From Amphiura filiformis (Eukaryota; Echinodermata; Ophiuroidea; Amphilepidida; Amphiuridae): a DNA stretch of 64,000 nucleotides. Below are positions 24,501-36,500 of the stretch, in pieces. The notes below the pieces were generated by a model that worked only from the letters and a program-made list of their open reading frames with translations, was not told the DNA's origin and did not search any database. The position numbers were made by a program, and so were the translations under genes. The stretch covers positions 23,789,262-23,853,261 of the forward strand of contig NC_092642.1 in the NCBI RefSeq assembly GCF_039555335.1, read 5' to 3'. Within the stretch, counting starts at the first letter, position 1. Each line of letters opens with the position of its first letter.

Positions 24501-27500
24501 TGACCTATTTTTGACCTTCAAATCCAAGATGGCCGCCGATTTTCAGCTCAGAAAGGTCAAATTTTCACATTTGTCGTGAGAGCCTTCATAATAGGCTCTA
24601 ATTGAAGCTCTCAACGTGCTGAGTTGGGTGATGGACACTAAAAACTACAAGTAATAATGATTTGACCTATTTTTGACATTCAAATCCAAGATGGCCGCCG
24701 ATTTCCAACTGATGAGAAAGGTAAAAATTTCAAATTCGTCGTATAGCCTTCATAATATACTCTAATTAGAGCTCTGAGAAGTAGAGTCTTCATAATAGCC
24801 TCTAATGAATACCGTACCCCATTCTGGCATACACATACACCCCCGCACACCTACATATACATTATATTCATATTATTTGAATGAGTTTAGTCGTTATTGG
24901 TTTCAGGTCTACGTGTGTTTTGCTCTGCACCCTATCAACAAAGAATGAATGCAGCATCAAAGACATTTATATAATTTTATATTTAGAAAGAAACACAGTA
25001 TTCTATGAGGCTAGTGCATAGATCACCTATAACACTGCTTGTTTGTTACCTACAGCAAAATCATCCCCCTATCAATGTCTACTGAAATGTAGCAATCCGT
25101 GTAGGACCTAAGTCCTATCATACTATTGTCCAAGGTAAATATGGTAAATGGGAGAGTTTAAAAACAAAAAACGAAAAACTGTTCAGGACTTGACAAATAT
25201 GGTGATTTTTACAACACTTCTTCATGGAAATATGGGTCTAGAAGTCATGCATCACATGTTACATTATATCTCAACTCATCTTCAGACAGGATTGAAAAGG
25301 CTCAGTATTCAAGTAAAGTTCTGAAAGTGATGATGAGACAGAGGGACCATTGGCACCCAAGCGCCCGCATTCATCTGTGTGTGGACCTCTTCACGAAAAA
25401 ACTAAATGCGTATCGTGCATGTGGGGTGTGGATCTGAAGCACCCGAATAGACCACAGGGTTAGCTGTCCATAATCAACACACACTCAGCATGGCGCTCCT
25501 TTAAGCGCCACACAGTCCTCGTAAAACATTGGGAGCTGAGGGATCGTCTCACACAGATTGTTGAGTTCACGTCAGCACTGTCAGATCCTTTCGCAAATGA
25601 TATCACGTACCAACAAGCCTGTTGGTTGCAGCACGTCAATCACACTCAATTAAAGTTAGATGATGTAATGCATCATCAGAATGTGTGTCTCGCAGAGCCA
25701 AAAAAATTGCTCTTTAGACACGTGGATGGATTCGATCCTTCACCGAACACGAGATCCGTTCACAAGACCCTCTTATTCCCTCTGTTACTCCTGTTGCATT
25801 GCCTGTTATAGTATCGATCTTGAAGTCGTCAGTGTCAACGATAACAATGGCTGGCTTGCTGTCTGCAATCTCCTGCTGGCAGGTTGCCTATGCGTCAACG
25901 ACCATCAGAGTCCAGTGATCTTAAAATCAGCATAGCTGATGCAGACACAACTCTTGTGTAGAGTTCCACCAGATCTTGACTCTTTGTTATACAAGGAACA
26001 TTGATGCCCAGGTTGATAACAGTGGTGGTGATCTGTCCAGTGCTTTGATCATGGCTGCCATGACTGAGTATGGAATGGTTGAGATCGGCAGTTTTCTCTG
26101 AGGCTGTTTTAGCCAAGTCGGCAGCTTTAACTGTTAACTAATCAACTCACAGAACTCTTTGTGTTCTTCAAGATGATCGATATGAGGTGGGCAGGCGGCA
26201 GTAGATGTGTCTTTGATCTTCTTAGACAGCCGCTGTGCCAGGTTCTTCTGGAAGATCTGTTCATTACCAAGTGATGAAATGGCAGCCTCAGTGTCATCAC
26301 CTCTTCCTCCAATATCATAGACCCACTCACCCTTGTTATCTTCTCATTTCTCTCTTCGAAGCTAATTGTCTCTTGATACTCATTAATGCGAATTGAGCAA
26401 GTCCTTGAGATTGGACGATTTTACAACACCCACTGCATAGTAATAGTCACTATGCATAGCATAGTCATGCGTTTGTAGTCTGCTATAAAGAGGGGCTGCA
26501 TGCAGTGAACGGATCTAGTGCTTAGTGAAGATGATCGAATCCATGTGTGGAAAGACCAAATTCTGTACCTCTGCGAGACACACGTTCTGAAAACACATTG
26601 ATTTGTGTGTGGTTGACATGGTTCGACCAACATGCATGGTAATACACTCAATTTGCGAAAGGATCTGACAGTGCTGACGTGAACTCAACAATCTGTGTGA
26701 GACGATCCCTCAGCTCCCCATGTTTTACGAGGACTGTGTGGCGCTTAAAAGGAGCGCCATGCTGAGTGTGTGTTGATTATGAACAGCTAACTCCGTGGTC
26801 TATCCGGGTGCTTCAGATCCACACCACGCATGCACCATACACATTTAGTTTTTTTCGTGAAGAGGTCCACGTCAGAACTTTCAGAACTTGGTGGTTTACT
26901 TGAATACTGAGCCTTTTCAATCCTGTCTGAAGATGAGATTGAGATATAATGTGATGCATGTGATGACTTCTAGACCCATATTTCCATGAGGAGGTGTTGT
27001 AAAAATCACCATATTTGTCAAGTCCTGAACAGTTTTTCGTTTTTTGTTTGTAAACTCTCCCATTTACCACATTTACCTTGGACAATAGTATGATAGGACT
27101 TAGGCCCTACACGGATTGCTACATTTCAGTAGACATTGATAGGGGATGATACAAGCAAGCAGTGTTATAGGTGATCTATGCACTAGTCTCATAGAATAAT
27201 ATTTTTTTCTAAATATATATAAATGTCTTTGTTGATAGGGTGCAGAGCAAAACACACGTAGACCTGAAACCAATAACGACTAAACTCATTCAAATAATGT
27301 GAATATAATGTATATGTAGGTGTGCGGGGGTGTATGTGTATGCCAGAATGGGGTACGGTATTCATTAGAGGTATTATGAAGACTGCACGACTACTCAGAG
27401 CTCTAATTAGAGTACATTATAAAGGCTAAACGACGAATTTGAAATTTTTACCTTTCTCAGCTTAAAATCGGCGGCCATCTTGGATTTGACGGTCAAAATA

Positions 27501-30500
27501 GGTCAAATCATTATTACTTGTAGTTTTTAGTGTCCATCACCCAACTCGGCATGTTTAGAGCTTCAATCAGAGCCTATTATGAAGGCTCTACGACAAATGT
27601 GAAAATTTGACCTTTCTGAGCTGAAAATTGGTGGCCATCTTGGATTTGAAGGTCAAAAATAGGTGAAATCATTATTACTGATAGTTTTTAGAGTCAATTA
27701 TTCAACTCGGCATGAGGAGAACTTTAATTAGAGCCTATTATGAAGGCTCTACGACAAATGTGAAAGTTGGACCTTTCTGAGCTGAAAATCGGCGGCCATC
27801 TTGAATTTGAAGGTCAAAAGTTGGTAATATCATAAAATAGACATCAGATATGAATTCTCGACCCAAAAACCTCAGAAAAAACATATACTGAACAGCATTG
27901 TAGGCCAAACCATTGAAAACATAATTTTAAAATGGCCGATGGCGGCCATTTTGGATTTTCGCTCCCACGGATTCCGCTTCACACTTTCGCTGAGGGCACC
28001 CCGCTAAATTTTTTAATTAACCTTCATAGAAGACAAATCCACTGAAAAACGAACCTTCGCTCTCCACGGTCACGGAATTGCTCTAGATCACCCAACTACC
28101 TTACCATTCCAGATTATATTTCATATAAGCAAGAAATGTGTATGTATTCACTATTTGATTTGCTCTTTACATTGTGGTATACCTCAAGGTTAAATTCTGG
28201 GACCAATATATACTTTGATCGGCTTATAATTGGTGAAAATTATTTGGTTTTTGTTACTGCATGTGTCTATACAGTCACAGTCCTAAAATGCAATTGTGTA
28301 AATTCACGTAAACGTGCACCAGTCACACATTATCCAACACGTAACTAGCATAGGTGCTGCACCCAATTTGTTATGTCAACTATAAGCTGGGAAAAGTAAT
28401 GCTATTTCTATAATTTGATGTCTTATCACAGGCAAGAAAGAAGCATATTCACCAGCAGAGCACCCTAGCTAGTATGACCCTTGCCAAGGCAGCATTTCTG
28501 TGCAGTGTGTTGTCTGAGCAGGTGGAATGTCATGATTTAGCTTTCAAGATGGGCTTGTTTGGTCTGGAGATTCCACGACAGCCGGCGTCTACTAAAGCTC
28601 TAGAGGTAAGTCTCAAAAAGAACTATTCTGTTTTCAAAAATTAAGGTTTTGCTCTCATTGCAGTAACCATAATGGGGAGGTTAAACTTGTGTTTAATTGT
28701 TGGGCTCCCTACATGGGTGATAACCAAAGCTTCCATCTGAAGGTGCTGAGTGGAAGGAATTCTTTCAGTCCAAAGAGCAAATTAAATTAGCCACTGTTTC
28801 TATTTGACATGGGTAGTCTGCTCAACTCAAGTCACTTAACGCTTTATTTTGGCTACTTTTCATTGAATAGATGGTTCCATCAGGCCCTTAACTTGTAGAT
28901 AGAAAATGCAACAACTCTTCCTATAACTTTTGTGCAGAAGCCAAGCGTTGTTAATCTGTGATGAATTCACAGTCCAGTAGAGCATACGCGAACGTAAGGT
29001 TACGCGTTACGCCTGAGCACGTAAAATTTGTCATGCCTGGAACTTACGTGTAACATGCACTCTCTTATGTTGGAGGTAGCTGCCAGCTAAACATTACTGC
29101 TTTATGCTTAAGTTTCATTGCTGATATTAAAAGAGAAATAGTCTGCATTGTCTGCATGGTTTAGTAAACCACACAGACAATGTGGACGCATCGTTGTTAA
29201 AGGCCTATTCAGTGATTTGCTCATCCGGACGATCGTAAAAATCATCAAAATTCAGATTTTGGTACCTTTGTAATTGTCATAGATGTGCTAACATAGCCTG
29301 CGAGTGGTTCAGCAGAAAGCTGTGTATTTAAGACAAAATAAAACATTTTACACGAATCTGTAAAAATTAGCTACACGTATTTGAATGGGGCTTCAACTTC
29401 GCCAGTACTGCCGTTTTCTTCATTTTTTTGCCAAATTTGTCATTTCAAAAATACCAAATGACAATTTGAATGACTTATCGCTCACTTTTAAGCAATTTAT
29501 AAACAATTTTAATTTTTTTACACTTGAGCTAGGATCACTGAATGGTCTTTAATCGGTGAGGAACAACAGTGAAACATGATTGAATCCCTAAATGACACCT
29601 CAATCTGGTTCTGGTTCTGGTTCAGGTTCAGTCGGAATCACAGTCAAGCTGCATCTTCTCCAACATTCTTTGAAGATTTGGGTAGTCAATGTGCCGTGTG
29701 TGTCTCTCGTAACTCATGGAAGAATAAATTAATTACTTATAGCTGCTTGAGGTCCTACTTTTGCCCCCAACTGGTTCCAGTCTGCAATTGTTCTGGGAAT
29801 GAAGCTGTATCTGTGGACGTCTTTCTTTACGTGCGGCCGGTAGATCTTCTGTGATCCCCTTCTGTGATAATTATGTACACAGGTTTACAGTAACAGTTAC
29901 CTTGTCATCACAAGTCAAAAGTTCACATTACATAATTAAGTTCACATTACACATATAAAATTGCAATGGATTTGGAAAATTGGATGGTTTGCAAATTTAA
30001 GGTATGGATAGCATGATACTATGCATTCTGGGTGATATTGAATCAAGTAAATGAAGAGTAACCCGTCAGATTTTATGTAAATTTACATTTTTCTTGCAGG
30101 TGAAACTGGCCAATCAAGAGATCGACCTAGTGGCGCTTCTCAAACGCATCCCGCTGGGCCCCACCATGCTGTCAGCCATCCGAGAGCGAGCCGACCAGCT
30201 GCGCAACGGAACAATGCGTTGCCGTGGAGATGCTCTGTTGCCTCTGAGTTTAGCCAGCTACATCTTTGATGCACTGTGTATGCCAGGTACCCACCAATGG
30301 CTTCAAGTTATTCCCGGACTATTGCTCAACCATGGTTTGTGTTGTTGTTGTTATTTGCTGTGGGTTAAAGGAGATGCTAACCGTGAGTATTGGGCTATTC
30401 CAGTTAAAATCCACACTACCCCTGTGGAAGGTTTTGGAAATATCTCCCACAGGGGGAGTATGTTTTTCAAATGTAATTGGTCAGAGTTAATCATTTTGAA

Positions 30501-33500
30501 AACCATACTCCCCCTCTATAGGCCTATTGGCTTTACCTATATCTTCCACAGCTGGAGTGAGTATTTCAAATGGAAGTTACCTAATTGTCTATTGTATTCA
30601 AAACTTATACTCCCTCTGTGGAAGCCTTAAGCTAAATTTTCCACAGGGGTAGTGTGGATTTTAAATGGAATAGCCCAAATTTGGTGTAGTGACAAAGTTG
30701 TGGTTGACATAGTGGAGGGAATTTTAACCCTGTCAAAAAATGGTACTACTACCTTTCTTACGTTGCTCCTAATTGGTTAATTACATGATATTATCATCTG
30801 AGTAACCAATACAAATGGAGCTTTTTAGATTTCTTAACAAATTTTAAAAGCTTAATCTCCTTTAAACTCTGATTGGCTCAATGCATGATATAACCCTCTT
30901 TGTAACCAATAATTCAGCCCATAAGGTTAACGATGCCAGGACCAATCTAATCTAAAATAAAAATTAAAGAAAATGCCAAATTATATAGTCACGGTGCAGC
31001 CATAAGTTAGACATAAAAAATAATGTTTATACACACAAATATGTGTACATAGGTATCCACTGTGCAGGCATAAAAAATTTCAGTGTTTTAGCTGATTTTA
31101 GTGTTTTTTGTTATTGTTGTCTGTGTTTTTCAGCCTATTACTGAATCAAATTCACAGGAAATGGTCATGCCTGACTGTGGGTTCCCATGTCTTTGAATTT
31201 TGGTACAATGAGGGTGCCATTGTTTTGGTTAATTATTGGATTTGGATTGTCTCAGATGGGGCCTAATCATCCTGCCCCATAAAACTAACCTTTTTCAAAG
31301 AGACGGGAAAACAAACTAACAACAACGGGACACTGAGTGCATGGTCCATTATATAGCCCAGTTAAATTCAGAAAAATAGGGGTTAACCCAGCACTAATTG
31401 AAACAGAATTCATTTAATCACTGTTCATTTCAGAAAAGCATTTTAAATAACATATTAAAAGTCCCTGGATTTTCCGGCACTTTTGATATGTTTTTGGGTG
31501 AGCTTTTGATGGACACCTGTGAAATGGATTTTGTAGCTATTAGTGATGGGTGATTTCATAATTTAACTGGGCTATTATGCTAATTTTGTTGAACTACCAG
31601 CAGGTGGTGCCAAGTTGTGGGTGCATGGCTTTTGTTTTGTATGCTAACAATATTGTGTTGATTAATATTTGACATATTCTGATCCACTCGGACCAAAGTA
31701 GGGCATTATGAAAATGGACTTGTTACCACTAATAACTTCCTTTGTGCCTAATCTTACTGACATTGAAACCCCTCTGTCCCCAGCATGCTTGCTTACAAAG
31801 TTATCAACTTTCTAATGTCCTTTTGTGTTCCGTGGTTTTTATGGTCCTTATTTTGCTTATGCCTCAATTTCTTCATTGCCGACTTTGTTCTTTTTGGATC
31901 AGATTGTGTCACATTTATTACATTTTGGGATGAGTTGCAAGCAAGGAGTTTCTAAAAGGAAAAGGTGGACTTCATATAGCACTATGTATACATGTTGTGC
32001 TTTGTGAAATTCACCATATTTGATCGTCAGCCCTTGGAGCAAAATTTGTACTCCTGCTATTTTATCCAGTAATGCTGGTTTCATACTTTCCTGCTGCTTT
32101 GCCCAAAGCGGCAGATCACTAGGAGTTGAATTCAAGTCAACTCGAGGCGCACCGCTCTGACGTATCAGAGCAGGAAACAATTTTTGGCGGTGTTGAGCAG
32201 CAACAATGGCTTTCATAGTCATGCCGCTGTTGCTCAGCAGCTTGCCCCTCAGCTTGCAGGAGTACAAGCGGAATGATGAAGTGTCACATCGCTCAGCGGG
32301 AAACGGCAGAAAGTATGAAACCACCATAAACCTTGTTTCCCCATGTATGCTTGTCCAAAGCCACATATATATAATTGAACTGCATTCAGTGTGCAATTTG
32401 GGCCTTAAGCAAAATATTTGTCAGAGATAGTCTTGTAAAGTTGTAACCCATCCCTTAATGTTGGCAAACCAATATCTTAGATTTCCTAACAATTTGTGCA
32501 TGAAGCAACATGAAGAATTCGTTTTGCCTTTGAATTGCTGTTGGTAAAGTGCTGAATGTGACATGGATTAGCCCATGATTTTTAGAGGGCAGCTAGTGAT
32601 GCTTTTAATGACCACAATTTTAATATTTTTTTCTGTAGCTCAAATAGCCAGTTTGAATCGTCAACAGGCCCGTTCTGTTTTGTCGCGTGAACGCCATCCC
32701 ACTGAAGAGAAATTGGGTTTTGAGGCAGCAGTTGGCGCCCTCGCTCTGAAGGCTAATGTCAGCGAGTCTGATCACGCATTGCTTTGTGAAGGCACAAGGA
32801 GACAAAGAGGGGATTTAGCTACTACGTTGCTAGTAACTTACAAAGATGATCAGCCTAAACTAAGAAAGGTAAGCAATTAATCCCACAGTCACTTTCTTTA
32901 TACAGAGCCCACGATTGGTTAATGACATGATATAATCATCTGTGTAACCAATCAAAATAGAGCTATTAGATCACTTCGCAGTTTTAATCTTAACTCCCTT
33001 CAGCCCTACAGACTATTCTTACCATATTACTGATTGGCTCAATATATGATGTAGCCCTCTTTGTAACCAATCAAAATAGTTCTTAGAGGCTGATAATTTG
33101 GTTTGTAGTGCCCATGGGGTTAAGCAGTTATACAGTTTCGCCGTGGTTGTGACTGGGACAAAAAGCTTCATTTTACCTCAAATGTCCCCACATTTAGTGA
33201 AAAAATTTTATGTAACTTGGTGGTCTCTATTCCAAACTATGAGCATATCTAGATAAACAAAGCACAATCAGTGCGCAGAAGTGTGCCATTTCCAATTATT
33301 CATGCTCTGCTCATACCCCTGATTATTAAAAACAACCCTCAGGATTCAAATAAGGGGCTTCTCTTTAATACATGTACTTAAAAAGTACTGTTTCGTTGTT
33401 ACTGCGTGCAGCAGTAAAAGTCCCAACTTATACTTGGGTAAGTTCACATTAGCTTGTGCCAGTCACACTACCCATAGTGCAACTAGTGTAGGTGGTGCAT

Positions 33501-36500
33501 CAAACAGCATGCACACATGTATCAATCCACAGTGTTACGATTCTTGCCACTTACAACTCGAACAAAGTATATCTATTCATATTGTTTCAATTCTTTTTCT
33601 GCTTTAGATTCTGGATGCTTTGCTCGATAAGCAAGGACCAAAGATGCACAAGACACCATGTTCCATTGCATCATCTTGTCCATCCTCCAGTCAGACTTCC
33701 AGGGATAGTTCAGTAGGAACACCACCTCATCTAGATGAGCTGCAGTCCAACAAAGACTCTTCCAGCCCTCGATCAAATGCCAGTCCGCCATCTTCCCAGA
33801 TGGCACAATTAGATCTCAATCCACACCAAGCCAAATACAGAACTAGTGGGTGTGCCAGTGGCAGTAGTGGTGTGCACACTGGTGCCCAAGGTGGTGTGGA
33901 TAGTCATAAATCTGGCCCAACAAGGCCTGGTGGACACAACAGTCCAAGTCCTACAGGGTCACATGGTAGTAATGAAAGACATAGTGATAAAGGGAGTCCA
34001 GATGGACAGGAGCCTCCAAATCCAAATGTGACTAGTAGGCCACCTGAATTGGTTACACCCGGATGGTCAGAAGATGCACCAGGAAGGCCAGGTGGAGCTT
34101 CTGCTCATGGTGGTGCTGCAGCTGGTGGTGGTGATGGTGCAGGTGCAGCAGGTAGTGGAAGGCTTCTTCCATCAGCAGGACCTGAGATTGATAGGTGGAG
34201 AGAGACACATCAGCCTAACATTACTACAGGTGGATATTGGGGTAGAATGTATGGCAGGCATCCAAGGAAAAGCAAAGGTTAGTCCAACTTAGACACATCC
34301 ATTTTGTCAAATATCATTAAGGGAGAGCTTCAAAATCCAACCGCCAGTTGATCACTTTGGCAGAAGCGGCAGTGTAACAGCACTCTATTCTGAACAATAA
34401 AAACCAGGCCCAACTGCCAGGGTGCCATTAGTCAACCAGTGGTTGGGTTTTGAACCCATCCCATACAAAAGCATATGATAAAAATGTATTACTTGTAAGT
34501 AAGTGTGGATTCTTTTTATTAATACATGATGGATGAAAAAGGATGTAAGAAAATACAGGAGATATGACAAATTGTCTCTAGGACTTGTAACATAATGTAG
34601 TTCATGTAGCCTCACACATCATGCTTATTGATGTGTAAAGTAAATTATTATTCATTTCATTTACTTACTATTTTTGATAGCTGGTATAATCACCTCTCAT
34701 CCAAGATGCATCATCAAGCCAAATGGCTGATGCTAAATTATTGACCCATGACAAGGTTGGAATGACGTCACAAGAGAGGGGCCGAGAATCTTTTTTGATT
34801 GCTTTGCCATAGCCTATGCCATAGGTCTCGGAAAGGTTGTGGCATATTCCCCCTCCTCGATTTAAAGAAAGTTCCTCATGTCCGACATGTACGGCCTCCT
34901 TGATGAACCTCTTCCAGATTACTTGTGTTCTCCATCAAGCACTCGCACATCCTTATCTTCAAATGCAATATGTTTTGCAATGTGTGCACTTACCTTCAGG
35001 TCTGGCATTGAAGGATTATTGGTTTCTCGATATCCATGATCAGATTAAGTTAGTTTATAATTTTTTATATATTTATTTCCCAAACCTTTTTTCTCTGTAT
35101 TTTCTGAACAGGTATGGCCAGTATTGATAGCAGTGCTCCAGAAACTACATCCAGTGATAATTCTCCAACATTAGGAAGGAGGGTACCCCCTGGTGGCTGG
35201 GGACGATATCATGGTCATGGTCCAGGGAGTGATAGTGGTAGTAGCGGTAACTCAAGTGATTCTATCAGCTCAAGTAGTTCTGCTGAGAGAGGACCTGTAG
35301 CAGACCCTGCTGCTGTGAGTAGGGAAGCCACTGAGAGGTAGGTATTAGCAGCAGATATCAAACAAGGAACATGCACAGTTCAAAATCATACAGTTTGTAC
35401 TTTTTACATGCAAATTTAGGGCTGACACTTTAGAATCGCATTTAAGTTAGCTTGTATAACGATGACCCTTTTTTGTGTGTGAAAATTGGTATAGAGCCTG
35501 GTCATATCTATACATTATATCACAGTCAGTTTTGAAAAGTGCAGGTGTTTACCTAGCTGTCCCAATCTGACCCAGTTTATTCAAGGGGAGTCCTTCAGAT
35601 TAGCATTTTTATTTATGTACTCTTCTGCTTAAACAGTAAAACTGAAGCAAATGTTAAAACTTTTTTTTTTAATTCCAAATTTCTGAGGAAATTTGCCCAA
35701 TTTTGTGAATCTTGTACCAAAATTTTCAACAACCTATACACATTTTTAGAAAAGTAGTCAAATTTGTCTTAAATTTGGCCTAAAATCTAGGCATTTAATA
35801 CAAGTGGATCATAAAACGGGTCGCATTTTCAGTGAAAATTGTGGTGTCAATATAGGATGTAACCCCACCTCTTTTTTCGACATTTACAATCATTCTGAGC
35901 AAGTATTGGTCTTTTAAATGAACTTTTGTATTTATTTACTTGGTTCAGATGTCTGGGAGTCCATTTAGACATTTTTTTACTAGATTCAAATTTTTAATGG
36001 TGGTTTTAAATCAAATTTACGATATGAATCCCTCCCCTAATCCTCCTCCCCTAATCCTCAGCCACCCTTGGCACATTTCATGCCAAACGTCATAAGAAAA
36101 TAAATAAAATATATTTTAAAACAGGATAAAAACATGAGTAATCTAGAATAAATTAGCCTCAATTTAAGACCTAATTAAATCTTCTAAGTGAAGGAATACT
36201 CAAGAGACAGTGTTTTGAAATCCAAGCTGCACATCAAAATGTAACAAAGCCACCTTTTTGGGTACCCCAGTATATGACACAAGATCATATAGCTTGCAAA
36301 ATAGCTAGAAGTTAAACCTGAAAAGCTTAAATCACTCTTAATGCAAAGATTATCAGTGACTTCTAATATTGTAATTAATGGACTTGTGTTATTTCAGCCC
36401 TGCTGGTCAAGGTGCAGCCATCATACGTATCAACCCCAGTGCAGCAGTTAATGTCGGTGGTGAAGAGTCTAGAAGTTCCACCCCAAGCTCTAAAGGAAAC

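Larger units (their letters stand above)
24069..28098. mobile_element. 4-kb foldback element with ~1.6-1.7 kb inverted arms, in ZSWIM8 intron
   Basis: The left arm (24069-25763) and right arm (26505-28098) are inverted copies. Both ends read TAGTTGGGTGATCTAGAGCA inward, and the first hundred or so bases are essentially identical. A direct CCT flanks both ends (24066-24068 and 28099-28101), a possible 3-bp target duplication. Arms contain three ~161-bp tandem units (left 24350-24810, mirrored on the right) with CAAATCCAAGATGGCCGCC. The 741-bp centre and right arm carry a decayed minus-strand open frame; its N-terminal part is mirrored in the left arm. No transposase was recognised, so it is probably non-autonomous or a type not identified here. 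Confidence 0.88.

Noticed and set aside
29576..29854. 92-codon plus-strand open frame with WFWFWFRF run
   Set aside because: Derived from a short ttctgg tandem repeat in the intron; no protein similarity.
31899..32396. 165-codon minus-strand open frame in the intron before exon J
   Set aside because: Spans a MITE (32076-32325) and unrelated flanks; no protein similarity.
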